Positions 26,491 to 35,478 of a DNA stretch of 64,000 nucleotides are shown here, piece after piece (the stretch's first letter is position 1; every line of letters starts with the position of its first letter). Made by a program: the position numbers and the translations under genes. The DNA comes from Arthrobacter sp. V1I9 (GTDB lineage: Bacteria > Actinomycetota > Actinomycetes > Actinomycetales > Micrococcaceae): NCBI RefSeq assembly GCF_030817075.1, contig NZ_JAUSYU010000001.1, forward strand, positions 3,100,001-3,164,000. The letters run 5' to 3'. Under the pieces are notes generated by a model, which was not told the origin of the DNA, did not search any database, and was given only the letters and a program-made list of their open reading frames with translations.

Positions 26491-28523
26491 CGATACTGCG
26501 GCTGGCCCGCTCCGAACTCAAGCGGATGACCGGTGGGCTGCTGCCGAAGCTGACCATCCTCGCGCTGACGTTGGTCCCCCTGCTGTATGGCGCGGTATAC
26601 CTCTATGCCAACTGGGACCCGTACGGCAACCTGGACCAGATCGACGCCGCCCTGGTGATGGAGGACGCCGGTGCCGACGCCAGCGACGGATCGGAACTCC
26701 AGGCGGGCAGGGAAGTGGCCGACAGCCTAGTGGACGGCAATGTCTTCCACTGGATTCCCGTAGCGGGCGGGAAAGAGGCGGACGAGGGCGTCGCCAGCGG
26801 AAAGTACGCCTTCGCACTGAAGATACCGCAGGACTTTTCCGCCCACCTCATATCCCCCGGCAGCTTTGATTCCGCCAGCCAGGCCATGCTCAACGTCACC
26901 ACCAATGACGCCAACAACTACCTGCTGAGCACCATCGTGGACAAGTTGACCACCTCCGTGCACAGCACCGTTGCAGCCCACGTTGGAGAAGAAACAGCCA
27001 ACCGGCTGCTCACGGGCTTCGGCAGCATCCACACGCAGATGGTCAAGGCGGCAGACGGCGCCGGCCAACTCGCCGATGGAGCGGCGGCCCTCCGCGACGG
27101 CTCTGCCACCCTTCACGAGGGAACCGCCGGCCTGAGCAGCGGAGCCGGTGAGCTGTACGCGGGCCAGCTCAAACTGCGCGATGGGGCCAACCAGCTGACC
27201 GATGGCGCCGGCCAATTGAGCACCGGACTCTCCGTTTTGAAAGACAAGACGGCAACGTTGCCCGGCGACTCCCGGACACTGGCAGCGGGTGCCGCGCAGG
27301 TGGCCGCCGGAAACGCGCAGCTGAACACCAGGGTCCAGGACGTGGCCGCCCAGCTGGAGGCGGCGGACCAGGGACTTCGCGCCCGCGTGGTGGAGTCAAA
27401 CAACAGGCTGATTGCTTCCGGGGTCCTTACCCAGGCGCAGGCGGACAGCATCCTGGCCGACTTCGACTCGGTGGCCGCCTCCAGCCCGGTGGCGGCAGCC
27501 AAAACGAAAATCCAGACAGACGTTGCACAGATCCAGCAGCTGGCAGACGGCGCCGAGGCCGTCAGCGTAGGTGCGGCAGAACTGGCCGCCGGCACCCCCG
27601 CGCTGAGAGATGCCATCGCCGAGGCCTCCGGTGGTGCTGACCAGCTCCACACCGGCGCCGCGACGCTGGCCACCGGGGAGCAGTCGGCAGTGGACGGCGC
27701 CGGCGCAGTGGCGGAGGGAGCGCGCAGGCTCGACGCCGGTGCAGCACAGCTCGAGGAAGGCGCGGGCTCGGCCGCAGAAGGTTCCAGGACCCTCGCCGAC
27801 GAGATCGGCAAGGGTGCAGGACAGGTGCCCAACCGGGACGACGCCCAAAAGAGCAACCTGTCCCGCGTTATCGCCGACCCCGTGGCCGTCAGCAACATCT
27901 CCCAGGCGAAGGCGGGATCCTATGGGGCCGGGCTTGCACCGTTTTTCCTAACCCTCGCCCTGTGGATCGGCATCTTTATGCTGATCCAGGCAATGCGGCC
28001 CCTCACCCAGCGCGCACTGGCCTCCAACGCCCGTTCCTGGAAAATCGCCCTTGGCGGCTGGCTGCCCTTCCTGGCCGTCTCGGCGGTGCAGGCCACCCTC
28101 CTCACCCTGGTGGTCAACCTCGCACTGAACCTCGACCCCGCCCATCCGGTCCTGATGTGGCTCTTTATGCTGGCTGCGGCCACGGCCTTCAGCGCCATCA
28201 TCCAGGGCGCCGTGGCGCTGCTGGGCTCCCCGGGCAAACTTGTGGTGCTGATCCTTTTGGTCCTGCAACTGGTGTCCTCCGGCGGTACTTTCCCCTGGCA
28301 GACCACACCACAGCCCCTCCATGTGGTGCACGAAATCCTGCCCATGGGGTACGTGGTCACTGGAATGCGGCACCTTATTTACGGAGCTGACCTATCGATG
28401 AATGTTCCAACCGTGCTGGGACTTGCGGGGTACACAGCACTGGGGCTGGTGATGTCCACCCTCGCCGTGCGCAAGGGCAAGTACTGGACGCTCAAGACGC
28501 TGAAACCGGAGATAGCACTATGA
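26487..28523 (+). CDS. YhgE/Pip family membrane protein
   Basis: 678 aa. One N-terminal membrane segment (LTILALTLVPLLYGAVYLYA) is followed by the Pip signature NWDPYGNLDQIDAALV. A long extracytoplasmic region has repeated DGAxxLxxG units (LADGAAALRDGSATLHEG and so on) expected to form helices or coiled coil. Five C-terminal membrane segments begin around residue 470. The topology fits ABC-2-like YhgE/Pip exporters, related to phage infection protein and to EsaA of T7SSb. It starts with GTG 26487 overlapping the upstream stop by 4 bases and overlaps the TetR gene downstream. It may export a lipid or siderophore-like compound; the substrate is unknown. Confidence 0.9.
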   Translation: MTILRLARSELKRMTGGLLPKLTILALTLVPLLYGAVYLYANWDPYGNLDQIDAALVMEDAGADASDGSELQAGREVADSLVDGNVFHWIPVAGGKEADEGVASGKYAFALKIPQDFSAHLISPGSFDSASQAMLNVTTNDANNYLLSTIVDKLTTSVHSTVAAHVGEETANRLLTGFGSIHTQMVKAADGAGQLADGAAALRDGSATLHEGTAGLSSGAGELYAGQLKLRDGANQLTDGAGQLSTGLSVLKDKTATLPGDSRTLAAGAAQVAAGNAQLNTRVQDVAAQLEAADQGLRARVVESNNRLIASGVLTQAQADSILADFDSVAASSPVAAAKTKIQTDVAQIQQLADGAEAVSVGAAELAAGTPALRDAIAEASGGADQLHTGAATLATGEQSAVDGAGAVAEGARRLDAGAAQLEEGAGSAAEGSRTLADEIGKGAGQVPNRDDAQKSNLSRVIADPVAVSNISQAKAGSYGAGLAPFFLTLALWIGIFMLIQAMRPLTQRALASNARSWKIALGGWLPFLAVSAVQATLLTLVVNLALNLDPAHPVLMWLFMLAAATAFSAIIQGAVALLGSPGKLVVLILLVLQLVSSGGTFPWQTTPQPLHVVHEILPMGYVVTGMRHLIYGADLSMNVPTVLGLAGYTALGLVMSTLAVRKGKYWTLKTLKPEIAL

Positions 28524-29215
28524 GCTCCCGGAATTCCGAGCCAGGGAAGGAGGACCTGGAGCCGGCCAAAAAACTGCGTCCTGCCCGGACTACTGCTACC
28601 CGGCAGAAGCTCTTTGACGCTTCCATGGAGCTGATCGGTGAGCGCGGCGCGGCCGGAGTAACCGTTGACGAGATCGCAGCTGCGGCGGGCGTCTCCAAGG
28701 GAACCGTCTACTACAACTTTGGCAGCAAATCGGACCTCATCGCCCAACTGCTGCGCCATGGCGTGGATATCCTCAAGGCGCGCCTCCTTGCGGCGCCAGA
28801 CCGAGCTTTGCCCGAGGGCGGGCCAGCAGACGCAGGCACCCGCCAAGACCCCTTGCTGGCAATGGAGGCAATGATCGGCCAGGCCATGGACTTCATGGCT
28901 GAATACCCCTCCTTCGCCCGGCTCTGGGTCAGCGAGAACTGGCGTACCCCGAGCGAGTGGCAGGGGACGTTTACGCTCCTGCGCGCCGAGCTCCTGGCAG
29001 TCATCGGCGACGCGGTGGAAAACGTCGCCCAGGCCTACCCGGTGGATCGGTCCGTTTCGCGGGGCAGCCTGGAAACAGCAATTTTTGGCGCGTGCTTCGT
29101 GGTGGGGCTTGACCGGCAAACCTACAACCCGGAGCGCACGCGTGACCAAAGTGTTGCAGCAATCATGGCCATCATGCGCGGCTACGTGCTGAAGCAATCC
29201 CCTCCTCGGGGATGA
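28520..29215 (+). CDS. TetR/AcrR family transcriptional regulator
   Basis: 231 aa. N-terminal helix-turn-helix: ATRQKLFDASMELIGERGAA, then VTVDEIAAAAGVSKGTVYYN and FGSKSDLIAQLL. The C-terminal ligand domain resembles the TetR_C_33-like group. It begins with an ATGA overlap on the Pip gene stop, so it is co-translated with the exporter. The operator at 25721-25736 is its likely target, making this a ligand-induced efflux operon. Confidence 0.93.
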   Translation: MSSRNSEPGKEDLEPAKKLRPARTTATRQKLFDASMELIGERGAAGVTVDEIAAAAGVSKGTVYYNFGSKSDLIAQLLRHGVDILKARLLAAPDRALPEGGPADAGTRQDPLLAMEAMIGQAMDFMAEYPSFARLWVSENWRTPSEWQGTFTLLRAELLAVIGDAVENVAQAYPVDRSVSRGSLETAIFGACFVVGLDRQTYNPERTRDQSVAAIMAIMRGYVLKQSPPRG

Positions 29216-29754
29216 TGGTGAACATGCGTCACATGGGGAACAGCGGAAAGTTTGCGGTGATCGCCGGCATTGTGGCTGCGGGGCTGCTGGTCCTGACGGG
29301 CATGACGCTGGCGGAGCCAGTGTTCATCGCCTTCCTCGGCGTCCTCGGTCTCGCCTGCCTCGCCTGCCTTATGGAGATACTCCGCCGCCGTCGCTTCTTG
29401 ATGCTCGCCGTCGCTGGCTTATCCACGAGCCTGGCTCTGGCGGGAGCGATCGCTTTCCTGAGCACCTGGGAACTGGCCTTCGCCGATCAGACCTCGCTGT
29501 TCGGCACCCCGCTGCCCACCTCGGATCCGGACAACTACTTCTTCCTTGCGGCGCTCTCCCTGCTGACGGCGCTGGGGACACTGTTCACGGGCGCCCTGTG
29601 GCCAGGGCGCCGGCGCAGCGCTCAACAAGCCCGGGCTGCTGGCGTCAGGACCACTCCCCGCGGCGGCACTGCCGCGAGGCAGGGTGCGCAACAGAACGCC
29701 GCCCGGCAAGGTGCGGTGAAGCAGCCGGTGCGCCGTCCCGCACCGAGGAAATAG
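29212..29754 (+). CDS. hypothetical membrane protein
   Basis: 180 aa with four predicted membrane segments (IAGIVAAGLLVLTGMTLA; VFIAFLGVLGLACLACLME; LMLAVAGLSTSLALAGAIAF; FLAALSLLTALGTLFTGAL region) and a basic Ala/Arg/Gln tail ending RRPAPRK. It starts with ATG 29212 overlapping the TetR stop; 29215 and 29224 are alternatives. Function not recognised. Convergent with the SixA gene, 6 bp apart. Confidence 0.75.
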   Translation: MMVNMRHMGNSGKFAVIAGIVAAGLLVLTGMTLAEPVFIAFLGVLGLACLACLMEILRRRRFLMLAVAGLSTSLALAGAIAFLSTWELAFADQTSLFGTPLPTSDPDNYFFLAALSLLTALGTLFTGALWPGRRRSAQQARAAGVRTTPRGGTAARQGAQQNAARQGAVKQPVRRPAPRK

Positions 29755-29760
29755 CCCGCC

Positions 29761-30288
29761 TTAGTGGGACCGCGGCACCTTGAACCTCGTGATCCGCGCA
29801 TCCTGCCCGTCCAGCTCCGCCCAGGACTTCTCCGTTTCGAGGACGGTGAGCGCGTTGGTGGGGTACCTCGTGGCGGCATCCATGTAGGCGTCATGGTCAG
29901 AATCACGGGAGGCAAGGTGCATGGCAAGGTCCTGCACGCCCGGCAAGTGCGCGATCAGCATCAGCGTTGTCACCGTATCCGGCACGTGGTTGACCACCGT
30001 GAGCATGCTAAGGGCCGACGCCGCATAGAGTCCGTCCTCGAGTTTGGGCGTAGGCGCCTTGTCCCCCAGTTCAGAACACACCCAAGTGCAGGTCTGGCGG
30101 GTCCGCAGGGCACTTGAGCACAGGATGAAGTCCGGAACAACGTTGTGCTTAAGCAGCCAGCGACCGGCAAGCGGCGCCTCCCGATGGCCCCGCTCCTCCA
30201 GCGGCCGTTCATGATCCGCCACACCACCAGGCCAGTCGGCCTTGGCATGCCGCATGATCACAAGGCGTCGAAGATGGTGCTGGCTCAT
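29761..30288 (-). CDS. SixA-type histidine phosphatase
   Basis: 175 aa. Phosphatase motif LVIMRHAKADW at the N-terminus, LCSSALRTRQTC in the middle and MLIAHLPGVQDLA for the second catalytic His region. The short size matches SixA, which dephosphorylates phosphohistidine in HPt domains, although many actinobacterial members have unknown substrates. Monocistronic. Confidence 0.88.
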   Translation of the reverse strand: MSQHHLRRLVIMRHAKADWPGGVADHERPLEERGHREAPLAGRWLLKHNVVPDFILCSSALRTRQTCTWVCSELGDKAPTPKLEDGLYAASALSMLTVVNHVPDTVTTLMLIAHLPGVQDLAMHLASRDSDHDAYMDAATRYPTNALTVLETEKSWAELDGQDARITRFKVPRSH

Positions 30289-30388
30289 GGCCCAAGCCTA
30301 ATGCCAGCCTCAACCCCAGCCGCAGGGGCTAATGCCTGGAGAGGGCCAAGTAGACGGGTGCCGCCCCTAAGGCGTCAAACAGTAAAGG

Positions 30389-31255
30389 TTAGATCGAGTA
30401 TTCCGGAGCGGCCCAGACAACAACCTCCGGGTGCTCGTAGAACCGGTAGCCCTGGCCGCGGACGGTGCGCACGGTGTTGGCGAGGCGGCCGAGCTTGGAG
30501 CGGAGGCGGCGGATGTGGACATCGATGGTGCGCTCGTTGGGTACTTCTTCGGCGTTCCGCCACAGGCCTTCGAGCAGTTCGTCCCGGCCCACGGTGCGGG
30601 TGCCGTTTTCCACCAGGTAGTTCAGGAGCTCGAACTCCTTGAACGTCAGGTTCAGGGATTCACCATCAAGGTGCACTTCGCGACGGGCGAGGTCGATCAG
30701 GACACCCGAGGGACGCGGTTCCTGGGGCTGCTGCGGCCGGGGGGTTTCTGTGCGCTGACGGGTGTTGACCGTAGGGTCACCGAAAGTCGAGCGGACGACG
30801 TCGAGGGCCGAGCCGGGGGTGCCGGCCGGGGCGACGGCGACAGCGGCGTAGCTCTCGGCTCCGGTTACCAGGGACTGGGCGTAGGCGCGGATTTCCTGGG
30901 CGAGCTTGGCGATGGAAGTACCTGCGGCTGCCGCGGTTTCCTCATCGATTCCCATGTACAGAACGAATCCACGCGCAACGTTGTCGTTGGCCACGGGGCG
31001 GACCGGGTTCGGCCCGGCCACTACAGGGGTTGGAGCGGTGACCGGCGCGGACTCCGACGGCGGGACGGCGCGGAGCTGGCCGTAGGAGTTGGGGTTGTAG
31101 GCCTGGGGGCCGTATCCCGGGCCAGGGAAGCTGCTTCCCGAAGTTGCGGGAGCGAGCGACGTGCGCGGTCCGAAGCCGGGGCGGAGGCCGGACGGCTGGC
31201 CACCCTTGGCGGCGTTACGGACAGAAATGTGGACGTATCCGGATGCAACTGACAT
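30389..31255 (-). CDS. winged-helix DNA-binding protein with OmpR-type C-terminus, no receiver domain
   Basis: 288 aa. The first ~90 residues are low-complexity (Gly/Pro/Ser-rich). A middle part (residues ~95-150: ARGFVLYMGIDEETAAAAG, EIRAYAQSLV) has no phospho-acceptor Asp motif. The C-terminal ~95 residues are a clear OmpR/PhoB winged helix (FKEFELLNYLVENG, NERTIDVHIRRLRSKLG, TVRGQGYRFYE). TGAGGTAA lies about 10 nt upstream of ATG 31255. This is a phosphorylation-independent regulator type common in Arthrobacter; its targets are unknown. Monocistronic with a long upstream region. Confidence 0.85.
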   Translation of the reverse strand: MSVASGYVHISVRNAAKGGQPSGLRPGFGPRTSLAPATSGSSFPGPGYGPQAYNPNSYGQLRAVPPSESAPVTAPTPVVAGPNPVRPVANDNVARGFVLYMGIDEETAAAAGTSIAKLAQEIRAYAQSLVTGAESYAAVAVAPAGTPGSALDVVRSTFGDPTVNTRQRTETPRPQQPQEPRPSGVLIDLARREVHLDGESLNLTFKEFELLNYLVENGTRTVGRDELLEGLWRNAEEVPNERTIDVHIRRLRSKLGRLANTVRTVRGQGYRFYEHPEVVVWAAPEYSI

Positions 31256-31871
31256 GGAATGCTTACCTCAATGTGAATGGCCGTCATCGCGGCTCGAATG
31301 CTGGGTTCCCCGCAATGGATTGGGGAGGGACGCCCGACGCTGGGCTGGGGGGCGTATGCCTACGAACTTCAAGGGGTGGGAAGATCAGGCGTACATTCGA
31401 CAACAGCGCATGTCGGCAGCAGCTGATGTGCTGGGCCAATAGTCTGCGGCTGCAGGTGCTGTTGAGTTCTTGTTCACAATGGAAGTGTGCAGCGTAACAA
31501 TGCTAACTTGCAAGTAACAATGGACGCCTTGGTCCGCATATTGAGACAAAAGCGCTTAATGTGCTGCAGATCACGATTCTGACGAATGGTCAGATTACTG
31601 ATCATTTCCCCGGTTTTCTGTCCAGCGGGCTGCCGACGGTGAACAAAATTCGGGCCTGCCCTTGTCAACGAGCTTTTTCTTCAGATGCACCGGGAATGCC
31701 GGAATCGCCCAGCCGTGCGGGGCCTCCTGTCCAGCGGCACGGGCTTTGGACAGTGAAAATGCCTCGTCCTCCGCCTCAGGAACAACGAGCTCGCGAGGCG
31801 CGGGAACCCATAGCCGCGGCTCACCGATCGATCGCCCCCAGCCCTCCCGCCCGGGCGGATGCCCCATCCGC
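31256..31871. other. long intergenic region upstream of the winged-helix gene
   Basis: About 600 bp with no supported gene. It presumably holds the promoter and leader of the winged-helix gene on the minus strand. Open frames across it are short or antisense to the pseudogene that follows. The part around 31480-31580 is AT-richer than its surroundings. Confidence 0.5.
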
Positions 31872-32357
31872 GCCCCGGTGGTCGACGACGAGTCAACCCT
31901 TTCCGAGCTGATGAGCATGGGCCTGCGAATGGCCGGCTCATCAGTGGCGGTGGCTGCGGAGGGCCCTGAGGCCGTAAAGCTGGCCAAGGACTTCCGCCCG
32001 AACGTCCTGGTTCTTGACGTGATGCTCCCGGGGTTCGACGGCGCAAAGTCGCTGGCCCGTATGCAGAGCCAGTCGGAGCGGATGACCGCTTCGGTAGAAG
32101 ATCTGCTCCTGCTGGCCCGGCTCGATGAGGGCCAGCCTCTCAAGCTCAGCGAGGTGGACCTCTCGTAGCTGGTGATCGAAAGCGTCAGAGACGAAAAGGT
32201 GATGGCGCCCGGGTACAACTGGCAGCTGCAGCGTCCGGACGAGCCCGTTGTGGTCAACGGCGAGGGTAACGGTGACGTCACAGCCGCGGCGCACGGGCTT
32301 GCCTTGGCAGTGCCGTTCCTGCGAGCCTTTCGGCAAGGCGACGCGCCGCCGTCGTGA
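31872..32357 (+). pseudogene. wreck of a two-component system: response-regulator receiver joined to histidine-kinase core
   Basis: From about 31878 the frame encodes a receiver-domain start (VVDDESTLSELMSMGLRM) through the phosphorylation site (FRPNVLVLDVMLPGFDG). At about 32062 it passes directly into a histidine-kinase dimerisation segment (RMTASVEDLLLLARLDEGQP, LKLSEVDLS). A TAG at 32166 interrupts it, and the same frame continues with kinase-like sequence (LVIESVRDEKVMAPGYNWQL, EPVVVNGEGN) before losing similarity. A large internal deletion must have removed the rest of the regulator and the sensor part of the kinase. No start codon with RBS is evident, so it is not functional. Confidence 0.8.
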
Positions 32358-32443
32358 TCTCTGTTACCAAAATGTGACTTGTGCTTTGAATTCCTGTACC
32401 GTCGATTAGGTACGGTTCCCGTTCGGGCCGTATATCCGGATGA

Positions 32444-32604
32444 CGCCAAGCTCTGCCACTTCCCGGATTCCTCTTGAACCAAGGCAGAGGCGGGGGACCC
32501 ACCGTCCCGGGCACTGATTGCCCTTGGGGTTAAGCCAGCACGTGATCTTTCCGTCTGGCCGGATGCCCTCATCCGAACCCGACAGCTAACTCCGCAGGTG
32601 TGAG
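32444..32604 (+). ncRNA. c-di-AMP riboswitch (ydaO/yuaA leader)
   Basis: The conserved ydaO core is visible: GCCAAGCTCTGCCAC, then AGGCGGGGGACCCACC, CTTGGGGTTAAG, and the 3' block ATCCGAACCCGACAGCTAAC followed by TCCGCAGG. It sits directly upstream of a cell-wall hydrolase-like gene, the usual actinobacterial arrangement. High c-di-AMP is expected to switch the downstream gene off. Confidence 0.9.
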
Positions 32605-32616
32605 AGGCGATTCATC

Positions 32617-33345
32617 ATGTTCAAGTTCCTGGCACAGCCACGCCCGAAAAACGAGTCTGCACCGCAGGCCGCACCGGAAACCGGCAAAATCCCTTCCTTC
32701 GGCAAGCGCGCCGCCGTGGTGGCCGCGTCATGCGCACTCCTCATCGGGGTGGGCGCTGCAGGGCAGGCTACGGAAACCAGCATCCGCGTAGCAGCCACCG
32801 AGACGCAGGCCGCCGAGGCGCAAGCCAGCCTCAGCATCGAGAAGAGCGAGATCACGGCGAATCCCGCGCCGGAGTCTGCTGCTCCAGCCCTGCCGGAAAT
32901 CAACGTGGTTCCGCAGGCGGCCGAGCCCGCACCGGCTCCGAAAGCCGCACCGGCACCCGCTCCCAAGCCTGCACCGGCACCAAAACCTGCACCGAAGCGT
33001 GCACCGGCGCCCAAGCCTGCCCCCGTCGTCGCGGTCAATGATCCCGCCGGCGCCCAGGCTTATGCGGCCAGCAAGCTGGGAAGCTACGGTTGGGCTCCTG
33101 ACCAGATGCAGTGCCTGAAGACACTGTGGACCAAGGAATCGGACTGGACCACCACGGCCACCAACCCGAGCAGCGGCGCCTACGGCATCGTCCAGTCCCT
33201 GCCGGCCGAGAAGATGGCCAGCGCCGGCGCGGACTACCGCACCAACTACCGCACCCAGATCAACTGGGGCCTGGACTACATCCAGGAGCGCTACCAGTCC
33301 CCGTGTGGTGCGCTGAACTTTCACCTGTCGAACAACTGGTACTAA
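32617..33345 (+). CDS. secreted transglycosylase-like (SLT/resuscitation-type) cell-wall protein
   Basis: 242 aa. The N-terminal hydrophobic segment (RAAVVAASCALLIGVGAAG) acts as a signal peptide or anchor. A Pro/Ala/Lys-rich repeat linker (residues ~100-145, PAPKPAPAPKPAPK) likely spans the wall. The C-terminal ~95 residues form a small lysozyme-like domain (DQMQCLKTLWTKESDWTTTA, NPSSGAYGIVQSLP, INWGLDYIQERYQSPCGA), with Glu in KESDW the likely catalytic residue and two Cys probably bridged. Such proteins are regularly controlled by the c-di-AMP riboswitch that precedes this gene. GAGAGGCG precedes ATG 32617. Confidence 0.88.
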   Translation: MFKFLAQPRPKNESAPQAAPETGKIPSFGKRAAVVAASCALLIGVGAAGQATETSIRVAATETQAAEAQASLSIEKSEITANPAPESAAPALPEINVVPQAAEPAPAPKAAPAPAPKPAPAPKPAPKRAPAPKPAPVVAVNDPAGAQAYAASKLGSYGWAPDQMQCLKTLWTKESDWTTTATNPSSGAYGIVQSLPAEKMASAGADYRTNYRTQINWGLDYIQERYQSPCGALNFHLSNNWY

Positions 33346-33377
33346 GCACACCGGTTCCACAGGACACATCAGCCGGC

Positions 33378-33408
33378 GCGGCCCGCACCTTCTCGAGGGG
33401 CGGGCCGC
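33378..33408 (+). terminator. weak candidate terminator hairpin
   Basis: GCGGCCCGC / GCGGGCCGC stem with a 13-nt loop, 33 bp after the hydrolase stop. There is no U-tract, so intrinsic termination is uncertain. Confidence 0.4.
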
Positions 33409-33470
33409 CCGGCGTATGTGAACCATGACCGACCTCAAAGCCGGAAAAATGACCCGCCCGTCGCAGTAAG

Positions 33471-33845
33471 TCAGGCGCCGCGGCCGGGGATGTACTGGAC
33501 GGCCCACCTGTTGCCGTCGGGATCTGCGAAGTACACAAAGTGGCCCCAGTCCTGTATGTCGACGTCACTGACGTCTACCCCGTTGTTTTTCAGATGCTGG
33601 TGCGCGGCAGAGATGTCGTTTACCACGAGCTGGAGGTTGGAGCCGGTGCCCGGAGGTGCGTCCGTAAGCCCCTCCCCGATGCAGATCGAGCAGGCCGAGC
33701 CCGGCGGCGTCAGCTGGACAAAGCGGATCGAATCCGTGGGCCGCTCATCAAAGTCGGCATTGAACCCTACCTTGTTGACGTAGAAATCCTTGGCGCGGTC
33801 CACGTCTGACACAGGGACATACACAAGTTCCAGTTTCCAGTCCAT
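33471..33845 (-). CDS. VOC (glyoxalase/bleomycin-resistance) family protein
   Basis: 124 aa from ATG 33845; GTG 33851 is possible. Single VOC module: LVYVPVSDVDRAKDFYVNKV at the start, IRFVQLTPPGSACSICIGEG in the middle and VYFADPDGNRWAVQYIPG at the end. Likely a small metal-dependent or substrate-binding protein of unknown substrate. Standalone gene. Confidence 0.88.
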   Translation of the reverse strand: MDWKLELVYVPVSDVDRAKDFYVNKVGFNADFDERPTDSIRFVQLTPPGSACSICIGEGLTDAPPGTGSNLQLVVNDISAAHQHLKNNGVDVSDVDIQDWGHFVYFADPDGNRWAVQYIPGRGA

Positions 33846-33890
33846 CCGCACAGGCTAGCGACGCGGCGCGGAATGCAAAAGGCTTGAGGA

Positions 33891-34526
33891 CTACCCCGCG
33901 ATGCCGTAAAGGCGGTCGCCCGCGTCCCCAAGTCCGGGGACGATGTATGACTTCTCGTTGAGCTTTTCGTCGATTGAAGCCAGGACGATGGTTACGTTGG
34001 CGTCCGCGAGTTCCTCCTCAAGCTTCGCCAGGCCTTCCGGGGCGGCGAGGAGGCAGATGCAGGTTACGTCCGAAGCGCCGCGCTTGAAGAGGAACTTGAT
34101 GGCTTCGCGCAAGGTTCCGCCGGTGGCGAGCATGGGGTCCAGGACAAAGATCTGACGGTCCGTGAGGTTCTCGGGGAGGCGCTCGGCGTAGGTGATGATG
34201 TCCAGGGTCTCCTCGTCCCGGGCCATGCCCAGGAAGCCGACCTCTGCGGTGGGAACGAGTTTGGTCATGCCCTCGAGCATGCCCAAGCCGGCGCGCAGGA
34301 TAGGGACCACCAGCGGCGTGGGCTTGGTGAATGCGGTGCCCACGGTGGTGCTGACCGGCGTTTCGATGGTGACAGGCTCGGTGCGCACCTCGCGGGTGGC
34401 CTCGTAGGCAAGGAGTGTCACCAGCTCCTCCGTCAGCTGCCGGAAGACCGGAGACGGGGTGTTCTTGTCCCGCAGGACCGTGAGCTTATGAGCGACCAGC
34501 GGGTGGTCCACAACGAGAGTGCGCAT
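33891..34526 (-). CDS. upp: uracil phosphoribosyltransferase
   Basis: 211 aa, the normal length. N-terminus [39 protein letters not shown] loop [16 protein letters not shown], and the C-terminal uracil-binding [15 protein letters not shown]. It converts uracil + PRPP to UMP in pyrimidine salvage. It lies 40 bp downstream of the PAP2 gene on the same strand. Confidence 0.96.
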   Translation of the reverse strand: MRTLVVDHPLVAHKLTVLRDKNTPSPVFRQLTEELVTLLAYEATREVRTEPVTIETPVSTTVGTAFTKPTPLVVPILRAGLGMLEGMTKLVPTAEVGFLGMARDEETLDIITYAERLPENLTDRQIFVLDPMLATGGTLREAIKFLFKRGASDVTCICLLAAPEGLAKLEEELADANVTIVLASIDEKLNEKSYIVPGLGDAGDRLYGIAG

Positions 34527-34566
34527 GGGTCAAAACTATCACCCGGCTGCCCGTGCCCTTCCGCTG

Positions 34567-35418
34567 TCAGCCTCCCGCACCAGTCCGCGAGGAACCCCCG
34601 TCGCGCCCTTCCGGACTGCCGGCGTCGTTGCTCTGGGAGGTCCCCGCGCTGCCCCGGAGCTGCTCCGGGCTGTGGTCCTCCCGAAGGACGGGATGCTCGA
34701 AGGTGGGGGCGGGGCCGGCATGCTCCCGCTTCCGCATCAGATGGAAGAGCCTGTGGGCAAGGATCACCATGCACACCCAGGCCAGGCCCAGGAACCACCC
34801 GGCCATGACGTCCGTCATCCAGTGATGCCCCAGGAAAACCCGGCTCAGGCCCATGGCGATGATGAATATGACGCCGGCGGTGATGGCAGTGATCCTGGCC
34901 CAGAGCATCTGGAACTGGAGGCACATGAGGTACACCAGGACGCCGATCACCACTGTTGTATTCAGGGTGTGGCCGCTGGGAAAAGACGGTGAGGTCTCGA
35001 AGGGGGGGACTGCTTCGGAGTGGTCCGGCCGGGTCCGGCCCACCAGGCCCTTGCCCAGGGTAGTGGCCGTGGTGGAAACGAGTGACGCGCCGCCCACCAG
35101 GACGATGGGCCGCCAGGTTCGGCTCAGGAGCGTCAGCCATGCCGTCAGGACGCCCGCGACGATGGGCATGCCGATGCCGCCGCCCACGTTGGTGAAGCCG
35201 GTGGCGAACGCGCTGGCCTCGGGGTTCCGCAGTGATTGGGAATATTCAAGCGCAGGAATATCAAGGCTCGCCAGTCCCTCCTCGTCCACGACGTCCGAGT
35301 AGACCTCGGCTCCGAGCAGGGCCATGGCGAGCACCAGCGCACCGCCGATGATCATGGTCAGCCACAGGACGGCATAGGGCTTGATCCACTTGTCCACGCG
35401 GTCTCGGACTGTGCTCAT
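34567..35418 (-). CDS. PAP2 family phosphatase (membrane)
   Basis: 283 aa with about six membrane segments. Catalytic signatures: LGKGLVGRTRPDH, SFPSGHTLNT and SRVFLGHHWMTDVMAGW, the three PAP2 motifs with conserved Arg, Ser-Gly-His and Arg-His. The extracytoplasmic active site suggests it acts on undecaprenyl pyrophosphate or phosphatidic acid. The hydrophilic C-terminal tail is Ser/Gly/Asp-rich. Confidence 0.9.
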   Translation of the reverse strand: MSTVRDRVDKWIKPYAVLWLTMIIGGALVLAMALLGAEVYSDVVDEEGLASLDIPALEYSQSLRNPEASAFATGFTNVGGGIGMPIVAGVLTAWLTLLSRTWRPIVLVGGASLVSTTATTLGKGLVGRTRPDHSEAVPPFETSPSFPSGHTLNTTVVIGVLVYLMCLQFQMLWARITAITAGVIFIIAMGLSRVFLGHHWMTDVMAGWFLGLAWVCMVILAHRLFHLMRKREHAGPAPTFEHPVLREDHSPEQLRGSAGTSQSNDAGSPEGRDGGSSRTGAGG

Positions 35419-35478
35419 TGTGCCTCCCGGCGGTGTACGTCACGGGCCCTGGGTATCCTTCGAAACTATCATTGAGCC

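Noticed and set aside
31595..32572. 325-codon minus-strand frame across the two-component remnant and riboswitch
   Set aside because: Composition is Ser/Arg/Pro-rich without domains, and it runs through a clear structured RNA on the other strand.
32930..33030. Short tandem repeat of Pro-Ala-Pro-Lys codons
   Set aside because: It is an ordinary wall-spanning linker in a secreted protein, not an independent repeat element.
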